DNA of 64,000 bases from Deinococcus soli (ex Cha et al. 2016) (GTDB lineage Bacteria; Deinococcota; Deinococci; Deinococcales; Deinococcaceae). How positions within the stretch are numbered: the stretch's first letter is position 1; each line of letters starts with the position of its first letter. A model generated the notes under the pieces. That model saw only the letters and a program-made list of their open reading frames with translations. It ran no database searches and was not told the origin of the DNA. Positions 29,466-39,656 of this stretch are shown here, piece by piece. The stretch is taken from positions 372,001 through 436,000 of the forward strand of contig NZ_CP011389.1 in NCBI RefSeq assembly GCF_001007995.1, written 5' to 3'. A program made the translations under genes and the position numbers.

Positions 29466-30509
29466 TTGATAACGATGTAAATACGAGCTGGTATGCTGGA
29501 GGTGTGGCCGAATGGCATCCATCCAAATACTCCCGGGCGCAGCTGGAGGAACGTCGACTGGCGGCGACCCCCTGGCTTCAAGGGGGCCAGCATTCACAGC
29601 AGGCGATTGCCGATCACTTCGGCGTGTCCGTACACACCGTCAGTAACTGGAAGAAACGTCTGAAGCGCACCGGCAGTCTCCAGGCAACGGTGACGACAGG
29701 ACGCCCCTCGCGACTCACCGCCGCCCAGCTTGAACAGGTCCGCACCCTCCTGCGGGAGGGTGCGCTGCACCATGGCTTCCCTGACCCGACCTGGAGCACC
29801 AGACGAGTCGCAGACCTGATCGGGCGGCACTTCGACGTGTGGTACCACCCCGATCACGTCCGGAGAATGCTTCGGCAGCTGGGGTTTACGCCCCAGATGC
29901 CGGATGGACGGGCAGCAGAACGCAATGAACTCCGGATCGCGTCCTGGAAAGAACAGGTGGCTCCGGAGTTGGGAAAAAAAGGTCGCGCAGGGCGCCACCC
30001 TGGTGTACCTGGATGAGGTTGGCTTCTCGCTGAAAGGCGTGCGAAGACGAACGTGGTCGACCAGGGGCGTGACGCCCCTGGTCATACTCCCGGCCAACTG
30101 GGAAAAACTCTCGACGATCGGGGCGATCACTTCGGACGGTCGATTCTTCCAGCACACGAAGCCTGGGGCGATCCGGAGTGGGGACGTCACCCGGTTCTTC
30201 CAGCATCTGTTGCGCCATGTGCAGGGGAAGATCGTGGTGGTGCTGGACAACGCGGGCATTCACCGAGCGAAGGCAACCCAGGCGTTCGTGGAGCGCCACG
30301 AACGCCTGTCGCTGGTGTTTTTGCCGCCGTACGCTCCGGAATTGAATCCGATCGAGCTGGTGTGGGCGTACGTGAAGCGGAATGTGCTGGGGAACTTCTG
30401 TGCCCGCTCAGTGGGCATGCTGAAAGCGAAGCTGACGACGGCTTGGCAACGGGTTCGGTACATCGACCTGCCTCAGCATTTGATGGACTCAAACTTATGC
30501 CGTTATCAA
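29466..30509 (+). mobile_element. IS630-type insertion sequence (1044 bp)
   Basis: Bounded by TA on both sides (29464-29465 and 30510-30511), the target typical of IS630/Tc1. The ends are inverted: TTGATAACGATGTAAAT on the left against the complement TTGATAACGGCATAAGT of the right. It carries one transposase gene in two overlapping frames. It inserted into the loop of an intergenic hairpin between the LON-domain gene and recG. Confidence 0.9.
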
Positions 30510-30512
30510 TAG
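29504..30512 (+). CDS. IS630 family transposase, frameshifted (two ORFs)
   Basis: ORF1 (29504-30016) has the helix-turn-helix region QQAIADHFGVSVHTVSNWKKRLK. ORF2 (reading to 30512) has the catalytic DDE parts: VYLDEVGFSLK, VVLDNAGIHRAK and LNPIELVWAYVK. They join in an A7 run at 29974-29980 (ORF1 ...ELGKK, ORF2 ...EKKVAQGATL). The shift needed is +1 (or loss of one A in the RNA). It may be programmed, as in some IS630 elements, or an inactivating mutation. The stop TAG uses the TA of the target duplication. Confidence 0.85.
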
Positions 30513-30530
30513 ACCCTCGGACCTTCAACT
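30512..30530. repeat. Right half of heptamer hairpin split by IS
   Basis: GACCCTCGGACCTTCAAC, complementary to the arm left of the insertion. See 29425-29465. Confidence 0.65.
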
Positions 30531-30593
30531 CTTTGGCAGACCACGATTCTGCCCCGCACATAATCCAGTCCACTCTGGTAGGCTGTCTGTCCG

Positions 30594-32942
30594 ATGGCGA
30601 CGGTGGCGGAATTACGGGAGAAACTGCGGCGACCCCTGGCGGCGGAGCTGGCGTCCGGCTGCCAGAACCGTGTGGTGGCGGGCGGCGTGGAGAAACTGCT
30701 GGCCTCACCGCTGGGGAACCCCTTCCCGAAGGTGCGTGAGGCCCTGGCCGGGTACGCGGCCCTGGACGCACAGGGGCGCGAGGTGGCCCTGCGCGCGGCC
30801 CTGGACCTGCTGACCGAACCCGATAGCCAGAAGGCCGCGACCCGTGCCGCACCGGTCGCCAAACGGGTCGCCGTGCCCACCGCCGCACCCGGCGAGCGTC
30901 TGCCACCGGACGCGCCGGTCGAGCGGCTCGACAGCGGCCCCGGCGGCGCACGCAAGCTGCACACGCTGGGCCTTCACCTGCTGCGCGACGTGCTGCACGC
31001 CTACCCCCACCGGCACGAGGACCGCCGCGCCCTGCCCGACCTGTCCGAGGTCGAGGAAGGGCAGAAGGTCACCGTGGAGGGCCGCGTGGTCGCCAAATCC
31101 CGCCGCAGCCCCAAGCCCGGCATGCAGATCCTGGACGTGACGCTGGAGACGCCGTCCGGCGGGCGCGTGAAGGCCACGTGGTTCAACCAGCCCTGGGTGG
31201 AGAAGCAGCTGCGCGAGGGGGCCCGGCTGGTCCTCACGGGCCGCGTGAAACGCTTCGGGCGCAGCGTGCAGCTGGGTGTGGAGCACCTGGAAACCGTGGA
31301 CGGCGCGCAGGATTCCCTTTCGACCGGGCGGATCGTGGGCGTGTACGACGCGAAGGACGGCATCTCGCAGGAGTTCCTGCGCCGCGCCGCGTTCCGCACG
31401 TTGCAGGCCGTACCACTGGACGATTACCTGCCCGCGCACTGGCGGCGGCAGTACGGCGTGACCGACCTGGGCGACGCGCTGTGGGGCATCCACTTCCCGG
31501 CGGACGAGGCGCACCTGAGCCGCGCGAACCACCGCCTGCGCTTCGACGAGTACCTGTTCCTGGAACTGCGCATGCTCCTCCAGGGTGAGGACGCCGTGCT
31601 ACAGGGCAAACGCTTCAACGCGAAGGGCGACGATATCCACACCTTCGAGGGCGCCCTGCCGTTCCGCTTCACGAACGCGCAGCGGCGCGTCCTGCTGGAA
31701 ATCACGGACGACATGCGCAGCGACCGCCAGATGGCCCGCCTCGTGCAGGGGGACGTGGGCAGCGGCAAGACCGCCGTGGCCGCCTGCGCGCTGTACCTCG
31801 CCGTACGGGACGGCTACCAGGGTGCGCTGATGGCCCCCACCGAGATCCTCGCGCGGCAGCACTACGCGAACCTCGTCGGGTACCTCGGGCAGCTCGACAT
31901 CCGCGTGGGCCTCCTGATCGGCGCGATGACCCCGAAATCGAAACTGGAAATGCAGACCCGCATCGCGGAGGGGGAGGTGGACGTCGTCGTGGGCACCCAG
32001 GCGCTCATTCAGGAGAACGTCCGCTTCGACAACCTCGGGCTGGCCGTCGTGGACGAGGAACACCGCTTCGGCGTGCAGCAGCGCCGCAAACTCCTCGCGG
32101 GCCGCCCCGATGTACTCGTCATGAGCGCCACGCCCATCCCCCGTTCGCTGGCGCTCACCGCGTACGGCGACCTGGAACTCAGCATCATCGACGAACTCCC
32201 CCCAGGCCGCACGCCCATCGAAACCAAACTCATTCAGGACACCGCTCGGCAGCAGGCCTACGGGTTCGTCATGCGCCAGATCCGCGAAGGACGGCAGGCG
32301 TTCGTCGTCACGGCCCTCATCGAGGAAAGCGACACCCTCGAACTCCTCGCCGCCACGCAACTCGCCGACGACCTGAAAACCATCCTCCCCGAAGCGCGCA
32401 TCGACCTGCTGCACGGCAAGATGAGCGCCGCCGAGAAAGACCACGTGATGGACCGCTTCCGCGCGCACGACTTCGACATCCTCGTGTCCACCACCGTCAT
32501 CGAGGTCGGCGTGGACGTCCCCAACGCCACCGTCATGGTCATCGAGAACGCCGAACGCTTCGGCCTCGCCCAGCTGCACCAGCTGCGCGGCCGCGTCGGC
32601 CGAGGCAGCGCCCAGAGCTACTGCGTCCTGATCGCCGGGGAACACAGCAAGAAGACCCGCCAGCGCCTCAAGATCATCGAGGGCAGCACCGACGGGTTCG
32701 TCATCGCCGAGGCCGACCTGAAACTCCGCGGCCCCGGCGAGATCCGCGGCACCCGCCAGAGCGGCATCCCCGACCTGCGCCTCGCGGACCTCGCCAACGA
32801 CACGCAGATCATCGAACAGGCCCGCGAACTCGCCAAGCACATCCTCGCGCACGACCCAAAACTGGAACACCCCCGCCTCCAGTACCTGCGCAGCGAACTT
32901 CAGAACCGCAGCCAGAGCGTCGCCTACCGAGAAGTGATCTGA
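30594..32942 (+). CDS. recG: ATP-dependent DNA helicase RecG
   Basis: 782 residues, a full-length RecG of the Deinococcus type with an N-terminal extension of ~110 residues before the wedge/OB region ([11 protein letters not shown]...). The helicase core has Walker A GDVGSGKT, the DEEHRFG box and MSATPIPRS, then HGKM and QLRGRVGRG. It remodels stalled forks and Holliday junctions. TAGGCT at 30579-30584, nine bases before ATG, is a possible leaderless promoter; the IS lies 82 bp upstream. Confidence 0.96.
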   Translation: MATVAELREKLRRPLAAELASGCQNRVVAGGVEKLLASPLGNPFPKVREALAGYAALDAQGREVALRAALDLLTEPDSQKAATRAAPVAKRVAVPTAAPGERLPPDAPVERLDSGPGGARKLHTLGLHLLRDVLHAYPHRHEDRRALPDLSEVEEGQKVTVEGRVVAKSRRSPKPGMQILDVTLETPSGGRVKATWFNQPWVEKQLREGARLVLTGRVKRFGRSVQLGVEHLETVDGAQDSLSTGRIVGVYDAKDGISQEFLRRAAFRTLQAVPLDDYLPAHWRRQYGVTDLGDALWGIHFPADEAHLSRANHRLRFDEYLFLELRMLLQGEDAVLQGKRFNAKGDDIHTFEGALPFRFTNAQRRVLLEITDDMRSDRQMARLVQGDVGSGKTAVAACALYLAVRDGYQGALMAPTEILARQHYANLVGYLGQLDIRVGLLIGAMTPKSKLEMQTRIAEGEVDVVVGTQALIQENVRFDNLGLAVVDEEHRFGVQQRRKLLAGRPDVLVMSATPIPRSLALTAYGDLELSIIDELPPGRTPIETKLIQDTARQQAYGFVMRQIREGRQAFVVTALIEESDTLELLAATQLADDLKTILPEARIDLLHGKMSAAEKDHVMDRFRAHDFDILVSTTVIEVGVDVPNATVMVIENAERFGLAQLHQLRGRVGRGSAQSYCVLIAGEHSKKTRQRLKIIEGSTDGFVIAEADLKLRGPGEIRGTRQSGIPDLRLADLANDTQIIEQARELAKHILAHDPKLEHPRLQYLRSELQNRSQSVAYREVI

Positions 32943-32943
32943 C

Positions 32944-33375
32944 ATGAGTACCACAAGGCATGTGCCCCCGATTCAGAGCGCAGAGGAATTCTTCCGGCTC
33001 CGTACGAGTGACTTTCCTGATGAGCAGCTCAGGGCGACGCATGGTGGCGCGCCAGTCGAAGTCTGGTTCGAGGTGATTGCCGAGCATCCTGACATGCGCT
33101 TCTGGGTGGCTCACAACAGGACGGTTCCCGATGAGGTGCTGGTGCTCCTCGCCCGCGATCCTGACCCCCGCGTGAGATGGCGGGTGGCTGATCGCCGCTC
33201 GTGCCCACCGTCGGTCATGGAGGAGCTCTGCACGGACCCGGACGAAGGCGTGAGGGAACGCCTCTCCTTCAATGCCAGGACGCCTCGCTCCATTCTGGAA
33301 CGCCTTGAACGGGACCGGGTGGCCCGGATTGCCAAACAGGCCAGGAAGCGCCTCCGCGCTCTAGACACCTCGTGA
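32944..33375 (+). CDS. Small LRV/HEAT-repeat protein
   Basis: 143 residues with three or more ~24-residue helical repeats of the same pattern as the 23.1-kb protein (VPDEVLVLLARDPDPRVRWRVADR, CPPSVMEELCTDPDEGVRERLSFN). The role is unknown. ATG one base after the recG stop; the GTG of the following HAD gene overlaps its stop, so these three form one transcription unit. Confidence 0.78.
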   Translation: MSTTRHVPPIQSAEEFFRLRTSDFPDEQLRATHGGAPVEVWFEVIAEHPDMRFWVAHNRTVPDEVLVLLARDPDPRVRWRVADRRSCPPSVMEELCTDPDEGVRERLSFNARTPRSILERLERDRVARIAKQARKRLRALDTS

Positions 33376-33728
33376 CCCCTCCTCCGCTTGTGGTGTACGT
33401 GGATGTGGATGAGACGCTGGTGCGGAACGTGGGGCGGTCACGGGTGCCGATTCCCGGCGCGATCGCGCATGTGCGGGAGCTGGCGGACCAGGGCGCAGAG
33501 CTGTACTGCTGGAGTTCCGGTGGGGCCGAGTACGCGCGGAGTAGTGCGCGCGAGGTGGGGCTGGAGGGCGTGTTTACGGCGTTCCTGCCCAAACCGCAGG
33601 TCCTGCTGGACGACCAGCGGGTCGAGTCGTGGCGGCGGCTGGTGCAGGTGCATCCGCTGTCCTGTCCGGGTGAGTCGGTGGCGTCGTACCAGTCGGCGCT
33701 GGACAACACCCGCCGGTCGGAGCGGTGA
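33372..33728 (+). CDS. Small HAD-superfamily phosphatase-like protein
   Basis: 118 residues without a cap domain. HAD motif I is VVYVDVDETLV, motif II CWSSGG, a Lys in LPKPQ and acidic LLDD near the end. Possibly a small phosphatase; the substrate is unknown. Starts GTG 33372, overlapping the previous stop. Confidence 0.78.
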   Translation: MTPPPLVVYVDVDETLVRNVGRSRVPIPGAIAHVRELADQGAELYCWSSGGAEYARSSAREVGLEGVFTAFLPKPQVLLDDQRVESWRRLVQVHPLSCPGESVASYQSALDNTRRSER

Positions 33729-33745
33729 GGCCCTGACCGGCGGGT
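33708..33745 (+). terminator. Terminator-like inverted repeat after HAD gene
   Basis: Perfect 11-bp stem ACCCGCCGGTC / GACCGGCGGGT spanning the HAD stop. A second small hairpin CGGTTC-TGTT-GAACCG follows at 33751-33766. Confidence 0.5.
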
Positions 33746-33773
33746 GGGAACGGTTCTGTTGAACCGCTAGGGC

Positions 33774-34703
33774 TTACTTGATGTTGCCGTTCAGGCCGTT
33801 GGGGTAGAAGCCGCCCTTCCTGGCGCCGGGGGCGAGGTAGACGATGTTCAGCACTTCGCGGGTGCTGCGGGGGAACGCGACGCCGTTCGCGTCGGCCGGG
33901 GCGATGACGGCGCGGCCGGCGTTGTCGGTGAGGCCCTGATCTTTCATGCCGCCGACCTTGCCACGCAGGTTGCTGATGGCCTGCACGACCTGCCCGACGT
34001 ACAGTCCGGCGGCGGCGCTGACCTGACGCTGCTGGAAGAGCATGCTGCGGATGGCGCCGCCGTGGTACGCCTCGACGGCGAGGATGCCGGCGGCCGCCTG
34101 CAGATACGCGGGGTTGGTGATGAGGGTCGCGGCGCCGTTGTAGGCGGTGACGCCCACGTCCTCGAAGATGAACGCGCCGTGCAGGAAGAACAGGTCGTTG
34201 GCGAAGGGGTTGAAGCCGTCGATCTTCCCGCCGCTCGCGGCCTGCCCGGCGGCGCGGAAGGCGCCGTTCAGGTCGATGACGGGGCGGGGTGCGGCGGCCT
34301 TGCCGAGCGCGCCGTGCAGGAACTTGACGTGCGCGAGTTCGTCCTCGGCGATGTCACGGGCGAGGGCCTGGACGTTGCCGTCCTTGAACTGCATGCCGCG
34401 GTCCTGGTCGAGGCTGGCGGGGAGGATGATGTCGGCGCCGCCGCCGATCTTGCGCAGTTCGTTCACGCGGCCCACGGCGGCGAGGTAGAAGGCCGCTTCG
34501 AGGTATTCGAGGTTCAGGGCGAAGTTCAGGACGTCGCCGTCAATGTTCTTGGCGGGGGCGGCGCTGGCGGTGCTGCCCGCGGCGAGGCCCATGGCGGCGG
34601 CGCCCAGGCCGAGCTTGCCCAGGAAGCCCATGGCGGCGCGGCGATTCATGGCGGTTTCGTTGGTGGCGTCGGTGATGATCTGCTGTTCGGTGTCGTGGCT
34701 CAT
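33774..34703 (-). CDS. Ferritin-like, desiccation-related (PCC13-62 type) exported protein
   Basis: 309 residues. A Tat-like signal ([20 protein letters not shown]...ASA) follows an 18-residue leader. The mature protein is a ferritin_2-type helical bundle with carboxylate/His residues in [22 protein letters not shown] and [14 protein letters not shown]13-62-like proteins are linked to desiccation in plants and occur in Deinococcus; the biochemical role is unproven. AGGAG at seven bases supports ATG 34701-34703. Confidence 0.88.
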   Translation of the reverse strand: MSHDTEQQIITDATNETAMNRRAAMGFLGKLGLGAAAMGLAAGSTASAAPAKNIDGDVLNFALNLEYLEAAFYLAAVGRVNELRKIGGGADIILPASLDQDRGMQFKDGNVQALARDIAEDELAHVKFLHGALGKAAAPRPVIDLNGAFRAAGQAASGGKIDGFNPFANDLFFLHGAFIFEDVGVTAYNGAATLITNPAYLQAAAGILAVEAYHGGAIRSMLFQQRQVSAAAGLYVGQVVQAISNLRGKVGGMKDQGLTDNAGRAVIAPADANGVAFPRSTREVLNIVYLAPGARKGGFYPNGLNGNIK

Positions 34704-34912
34704 GGTGGTGCTCCTGGGTGTGGTCGCCCCTGGACGCCGCCTGTCGGGGGGTCCGGTGTGGGGGTGGAGAGGTTGGGGGGTGATGAACCGTCGCCGGGTG
34801 GCGGGGTTCGTTCTTGACATCCAGCCATATGCGGGGCGGGGCGGGGTTGGATCACTGCCCGGGTGAACGTGAACGCCACATGAAGGCGAGTGGGGTCGCT
34901 AGAGTGGGCGGC

Positions 34913-35251
34913 ATGAGCGATCAGCCCACCCTGTTCGAGCGGATCATCGCGCGGGAGATTCCCAGTGACATCGTGTTCGAGGACGAAAACTACATCGCGA
35001 TCCGGGATATCGCACCGAAGGCTCCCATTCACCTGCTGGTGATTCCCAAGCGGATGACGCCCCGCGTGGACGCCATCAAGGACGCGGCCGAGATGGGCGA
35101 CCTGTGGCTGACGGCCGTGAAGGTGGCGCGGCAGCACGCCGAGGACTACCGGCTGGTCGTGAACTGCGGGACCGGGGGCGGCCAGGTCATCTTCCACACG
35201 CACGTTCACGTCCTGGCGGGCTGGGAGCACGGCCCGGACAGCGACACCTGA
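34913..35251 (+). CDS. HIT family nucleotide-binding protein
   Basis: 112 residues. HINT-type purine nucleotide phosphoramidase/hydrolase with [23 protein letters not shown] and the histidine triad [16 protein letters not shown] at 34900-34905, seven bases before the ATG. The stop overlaps the next ATG by one base (TGATG). Confidence 0.94.
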   Translation: MSDQPTLFERIIAREIPSDIVFEDENYIAIRDIAPKAPIHLLVIPKRMTPRVDAIKDAAEMGDLWLTAVKVARQHAEDYRLVVNCGTGGGQVIFHTHVHVLAGWEHGPDSDT

Positions 35252-35931
35252 TGCCACCGTTCGAGGGGGTGCTGTTCGATCTGGACGGCGTGCTGGTGGA
35301 CAGCGAGCACCTGGCGGAGGGCGTGTGGGTGCGGACGCTGGCCGAGCACGGCCTGCCCATCGCCGCGAACGAGTTCTCGCATCTGGCGGTCGGGCAGACC
35401 TTCCCGAACGTGCTGCTGCGCCTTCAGGAGCTGCACGGCTGGACGGCCACCGACGCGTTCCTGCCGGTGCTGGAGGAAAGGTTCAATCAGGCATTCCATG
35501 ACCTCCCGGCCATTCAGGGCGCCCAGGACACGCTGCTGGCCCTGCGTGCGGCGGGCATTCCGTTCGCGGTGGCCAGCAACAGTGAACGGGGTCGCCTCCA
35601 CCTGAAGCTCCGCGCGTCGGGACTGGCGGAACTGGTCGGGACGCACGCCTACGATCCGTCGTGGGTGGGTGGGCGGGGCAAGCCGCACCCCGAGCTGTAC
35701 GTGTTCGCGGCTGCTCAGCTGGGCGTGGACGTCACGCGCTGCGTGGTCGTCGAGGATTCCGTGCCGGGCGGCACCGCCGGGGTGGCAGCGGGCGCGACCC
35801 TGTTCGCGCTGCTCGCCGCCGGGCACATCCACCCGGACAGTTCCGCGCAGATGCAGGCCATCGGGGCCGCGCGGGTACTGCGCTCACACCGGGAGTTGCA
35901 GGAGGCGCTGGGCGTCACCACCTCCGCCTGA
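35251..35931 (+). CDS. HAD hydrolase, beta-phosphoglucomutase-like
   Basis: 226 residues. Motif I is [11 protein letters not shown], motif [10 protein letters not shown], motif [15 protein letters not shown] and motif [11 protein letters not shown], with a helical cap between I and II as in subfamily IA. A sugar phosphate phosphatase or mutase; substrate not predicted. Coupled to the HIT gene. Confidence 0.9.
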   Translation: MPPFEGVLFDLDGVLVDSEHLAEGVWVRTLAEHGLPIAANEFSHLAVGQTFPNVLLRLQELHGWTATDAFLPVLEERFNQAFHDLPAIQGAQDTLLALRAAGIPFAVASNSERGRLHLKLRASGLAELVGTHAYDPSWVGGRGKPHPELYVFAAAQLGVDVTRCVVVEDSVPGGTAGVAAGATLFALLAAGHIHPDSSAQMQAIGAARVLRSHRELQEALGVTTSA

Positions 35932-36044
35932 GCACACGCGGTGATCTCATGGGGGGTGAGGGGGCGTTCATGTGCGCTTCTGACGGCGTTCACACGGTGC
36001 TGACGGCTGCATTCTACGCTCCGGCGGGATGGAAGGCTCCGGGC

Positions 36045-36551
36045 ATGACTCAACAGACGTCCACCCAGCCAACCTCCGAGAACATCAAGAAACTGGCCGA
36101 TCTGATCAAGGGCGTGAAGTTCGCCATGCTGACCGTCCAGACGGCCGAAGGGCACCTGCACGCGCACCCTATGACCACCCAGGAAGTGGAGTTTGACGGG
36201 GACATCTGGTTCATTGGCGGGAAGGACACCGAACAGGTCGCCGCGATGCGCGCCCACCCGCAGGTGAACGTCAGCTACGCCCGCCCCGACAAGGGCGTGT
36301 ACGTCAGCGTGAACGGTAAAGCGAACCTGATCGAGGACCGCGCCAAGCTGGACGAACTCTGGAGCGACATGTACAAGGCGTACTTCCCGCAGGGGAAGGA
36401 AGACCCGAACATCCAGCTGATCCACATCGCCGCGAACGGCGCGGAATACTGGGAGAGCGACGGGAAGGTCCGCAACCTCATCCAGATCGCTAAGGGGCTC
36501 GTGACCGGCGAGCACGCCCACCAGGGCGAGAACGAGACCGTCAAGCTCTGA
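36045..36551 (+). CDS. Pyridoxamine 5'-phosphate oxidase-like (general stress 26) protein
   Basis: 168 residues with the split-barrel flavin-binding fold of the general stress protein 26 group: KFAMLTVQTAEGHLHAHPM, DIWFIGGKDTEQVAAM and VNVSYARPDKGVYVSVNGKA. Probably binds FMN or F420-like cofactors; reaction unknown. ATG 36045 follows GGAAGG. Confidence 0.88.
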   Translation: MTQQTSTQPTSENIKKLADLIKGVKFAMLTVQTAEGHLHAHPMTTQEVEFDGDIWFIGGKDTEQVAAMRAHPQVNVSYARPDKGVYVSVNGKANLIEDRAKLDELWSDMYKAYFPQGKEDPNIQLIHIAANGAEYWESDGKVRNLIQIAKGLVTGEHAHQGENETVKL

Positions 36552-36571
36552 TCCTGCGGGCACGCACAGTC

Positions 36572-36607
36572 GAAGAGGGGGAGCCGGTGACCGGTCTCCC
36601 CCTCTTC
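36572..36607. terminator. Bidirectional terminator between PNPOx-like and ompH genes
   Basis: Stem GAAGAGGGGGAGCCGG with its near-perfect complement and TGA loop, with TTC runs at its foot. It serves both convergent genes. Confidence 0.75.
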
Positions 36608-36633
36608 TGCTGCTCACTGATGTGCGTGTCCGG

Positions 36634-37101
36634 TTACTTGACTTCCTTCAGCACGGCCTGCGTGAGGTCCACGGCGGTGTTCGCGTGGACGATCAGGTTC
36701 GTGGCGTTGGCGACGTTCGCGTCCAGCACGATGCTGTACCCGTTGGTCTTCGCGACCTTGGCGACCGCCGTGTTGACCTTGGTGGCCAGCGGTTTGAAGG
36801 CCGCCTCGATCTGCTTGACGTACCCGTCGCGGACCTTGGCGTAGTCCTGCTGGGCCTTGGTGAGCGCGGCCTTGTCGGCGGCGCTACCACGGGCGGCCTT
36901 GGTGGCCAGGGTCTGCAGGGTGGCCTGACGGGCCTTGAGGTCGGCGCTGGACTTGGTGTTCAGGTCCAGGTACGTCTTGCTGCCACTCATGTTCTTGATG
37001 ACGTTCTGGACGTTCACGACACCCACGCGGTTCCTGCTCTGCTGCGCGTGGGGGACGGTGGCGAGGAGCGCCAGGGGCGCGAGGATCAGGAAGCGGTTCA
37101 T
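36634..37101 (-). CDS. OmpH/Skp-family periplasmic protein (1)
   Basis: 155 residues. A signal peptide MNRFLILAPLALLATVPHA precedes a coiled, Lys/Ala-rich body (VGVVNVQNVIKNMSG...KTYLDLNTKSSADLKARQATLQ) and the C-terminal VAKTNGYSIVLDANVANATNLIVHAN, typical of OmpH. Skp-like chaperones hold outer-membrane proteins in transit. AAGGAGG before ATG 37099-37101. Second of two tandem paralogues. Confidence 0.9.
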   Translation of the reverse strand: MNRFLILAPLALLATVPHAQQSRNRVGVVNVQNVIKNMSGSKTYLDLNTKSSADLKARQATLQTLATKAARGSAADKAALTKAQQDYAKVRDGYVKQIEAAFKPLATKVNTAVAKVAKTNGYSIVLDANVANATNLIVHANTAVDLTQAVLKEVK

Positions 37102-37121
37102 GCGAACCTCCTTGCAAGGCG

Positions 37122-37162
37122 CAGCGCCGGTCGGGCCTGCGGGCAGGCGGCGACCGGCGCTG
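37122..37162 (-). terminator. Hairpin between the two ompH genes
   Basis: Perfect 11-bp stem CAGCGCCGGTC / GACCGGCGCTG in the short gap. May attenuate read-through from the upstream paralogue into the downstream one. Confidence 0.5.
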
Positions 37163-37168
37163 GGTGGG

Positions 37169-37657
37169 TTACTTGATGTTCTTGGCGACGGCGGCGGTCA
37201 GGTCGGTGTTGTCGTCGGCGTAGATTACGAGGCCGCTCTTGGCGGCGACGGACTTGTCCATGACGATGCTGTAGCCGTTGCTCTTGGCGACGGTGTTCAC
37301 GGCCTTGTCGACCGCCTGCTCGATCTCGGTGATCTTGGGATCGATCTGCTTGTCGTAGTCCGCGGCCTTGGCCTGGATGGTCTTCACGAGCTGCTCGCGG
37401 GTCTGCTTCTCGGCGGCGGTGGCGCTGGCGCCCTTGGCGTCGATGGCCTTGATCTGCTTGTCGATCGCGCCGAGTTCCGCTTCGGCCTTCGCCTGGATGT
37501 CCTTGATGCTCTTGTCGTTGGGGTGGGCGGCCAGGAGCTTGCTGACGTCCACGAACGCGACCTTCTGGGGCGTGGTCTGCGCGTGGGGGGCGACCATGCC
37601 GAGGCCGAATGCGGCGGCGAGGGCCACGGGGGCCACGAGTTTCGCGCTGATCTTCAT
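37169..37657 (-). CDS. OmpH/Skp-family periplasmic protein (2)
   Basis: 162 residues. Signal peptide [26 protein letters not shown], then [21 protein letters not shown] and a long coiled region ending [23 protein letters not shown]. Paralogue of the next gene. TACGTT (37665-37670, minus strand) lies seven bases before the ATG, so the pair may be read from this leaderless promoter. Confidence 0.92.
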   Translation of the reverse strand: MKISAKLVAPVALAAAFGLGMVAPHAQTTPQKVAFVDVSKLLAAHPNDKSIKDIQAKAEAELGAIDKQIKAIDAKGASATAAEKQTREQLVKTIQAKAADYDKQIDPKITEIEQAVDKAVNTVAKSNGYSIVMDKSVAAKSGLVIYADDNTDLTAAVAKNIK

Positions 37658-37787
37658 GCCTGGAAACGTAGCACGCGGCATTCTGAGCCGAATGAAGGGC
37701 ACCTGACGCGCGTCACATGCGCTTCCCATCCGTCAGGGCGGGACGTTCTGGCCGCCCCCGCGCGCCCGGGCTGGGTACACTGCGGGC

Positions 37788-38414
<627 letters not shown>

Positions 38415-38424
38415 ACACAGGACA

Positions 38425-38461
38425 GAGGGAGGCCCGGTGTGTAACGCACCGGGCCTCCTCT
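38425..38461. terminator. Bidirectional terminator between CBS gene and lysX
   Basis: Stem AGAGGGAGGCCCGGTG / CACCGGGCCTCCTCT (one bulge), seven-base loop, at the convergent end of the two genes. Confidence 0.75.
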
Positions 38462-38470
38462 GCTTGCCGC

Positions 38471-39334
38471 CTACAGCAGGCTGAACGCGTACTCGCCCAT
38501 CAGGCGCGGAATGTTCACGCCGGTCGTGGCGACCGAGTTCTTGAACTCCATGGTGTGGTTGATCTCGATGATCTTCAGGCCGCCCCACTCGTTCTGCGCG
38601 CCGGGGTCCTCGACGAGGTCGATGGCGACGATCTGCCCCTGCACAGCGGCGGCGGCCTTCTGGGCGAGGTCGGCGATCTCGGGCGTGACGGGGCAGTTGC
38701 TGGCCTTCGCGCCGCGCGCGGTGTTCGTGATCCAGTGTTCGCTGGTGCGGTAGATCGCGCCGATGCACGTTCCGCCCACCACGAACGCACGGATGTCCCG
38801 GCCGGGCTTGTTGATGAGTTCCTGCACGTAGAAGATCCCGTGCTGCGGCCCACCCAGGACTTCCTTGTGCTCAATGACGGCCTCGGCGGCGGCGCGGTCG
38901 TTCAGGCGGCTGACCATGCGGCCCCAGGAGCCCACGGTGGGTTTCAGGACGACCGGGTAGCCCATGTCCTCAATGAGTTGCAGGGCGGTGTCGCCATCGA
39001 AGGCCACGCCGGTGCGGGGCGTGGGCAGGCCGTGGGCGTGCAGGGCAGCGTTCGTGGCGAGCTTGTCGCCGCACAGTTCGATGACGTGCGCGGGGTTGAT
39101 GACCTTCACCCCGAAGCCCTCCAGCGCGCGGGTCACGCCGTGGCCGCGGCTCTGGCTGACGCAGCGTTCGATGGCGACCTTCCAGGGCACGCCCGCGCGG
39201 CCCTGCTCGTCGAAGGTGACCTTCAATTGCGGGGTGTAGACCTTGTCGTAGGGAACGCCGAGGTCGTCGAGGGCCTCGAAGAGCATCTTCTCGTCGGGGC
39301 GGATGCGGTCGTACAGGACGGCGAGGTCGGCCAT
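38471..39334 (-). CDS. lysX: Alpha-aminoadipate-LysW ligase
   Basis: 287-residue ATP-grasp ligase that joins alpha-aminoadipate to the C-terminal glutamate of LysW in lysine biosynthesis. Sequence features: [77 protein letters not shown] and [14 protein letters not shown]. Last gene of the minus-strand lysine cluster, after a hairpin (39358-39407). AGGAG precedes ATG 39332-39334. Confidence 0.95.
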   Translation of the reverse strand: MADLAVLYDRIRPDEKMLFEALDDLGVPYDKVYTPQLKVTFDEQGRAGVPWKVAIERCVSQSRGHGVTRALEGFGVKVINPAHVIELCGDKLATNAALHAHGLPTPRTGVAFDGDTALQLIEDMGYPVVLKPTVGSWGRMVSRLNDRAAAEAVIEHKEVLGGPQHGIFYVQELINKPGRDIRAFVVGGTCIGAIYRTSEHWITNTARGAKASNCPVTPEIADLAQKAAAAVQGQIVAIDLVEDPGAQNEWGGLKIIEINHTMEFKNSVATTGVNIPRLMGEYAFSLL

Positions 39335-39357
39335 GCTGGTCTCCTGGGGGAAAGCGG

Positions 39358-39407
39358 GCGGGCGGTCAGGCGTCGCGGCACCGGGGTGCCTGGGCCTGAC
39401 CGCCCGC
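39358..39407 (-). terminator. Intercistronic hairpin between lysW and lysX
   Basis: Perfect 13-bp stem GCGGGCGGTCAGG / CCTGACCGCCCGC, followed on the minus strand by TTTCCCCC and then the lysX ribosome site. It looks like a partial terminator or mRNA-stabilising structure that would keep lysW mRNA above lysX mRNA. Confidence 0.65.
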
Positions 39408-39417
39408 TGTGTCCGCT

Positions 39418-39591
39418 TTACTCGCCCCAGTCCTCCGCTTCCTGAGGGGCGGCTTCGAGGCGGGGCGGGTCGATGGAGACGACCTCGTATTCCACGCCGG
39501 TCTCGTCGTCGATGACGAGTTCGCCCAGTTCGGGGTTGGTCAGTTCGATGGTCGCGCCGGTATCGGGGTTTTCAAATTGAATGGTAGCCAT
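39418..39591 (-). CDS. lysW: LysW amino-group carrier protein, cysteine-free form
   Basis: 57 residues starting [17 protein letters not shown] and ending EDWGE, the conserved tail whose last Glu is joined to alpha-aminoadipate by LysX. The middle [22 protein letters not shown] matches LysW. No cysteine is present, whereas the well-studied Thermus LysW has two CxxC pairs binding zinc. Start ATG 39589-39591 after AAGGAG. It lies directly upstream of lysX and directly downstream of a double zinc-ribbon gene. Confidence 0.93.
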   Translation of the reverse strand: MATIQFENPDTGATIELTNPELGELVIDDETGVEYEVVSIDPPRLEAAPQEAEDWGE

Positions 39592-39616
39592 AATCACTCC
39601 TTGCGTTTGATAGGCT

Positions 39617-39639
39617 AAACGATATCTCTCTTATCGTTT
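39617..39639. promoter_or_regulatory. AT-rich palindrome upstream of lysW
   Basis: Perfect AAACGATA-TCTCTCT-TATCGTTT inverted repeat in the 65-bp gap between the zinc-ribbon gene and lysW. Its base composition stands out in this GC-rich window. Candidate operator, or an mRNA hairpin just before the lysW ribosome site. Confidence 0.55.
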
Positions 39640-39656
39640 GTTATTGTCTAGGGGAC

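Noticed and set aside
30531..30593. Radiation/desiccation response motif upstream of recG
   Set aside because: No sequence matching the known Deinococcus palindrome was seen here or elsewhere in the window.
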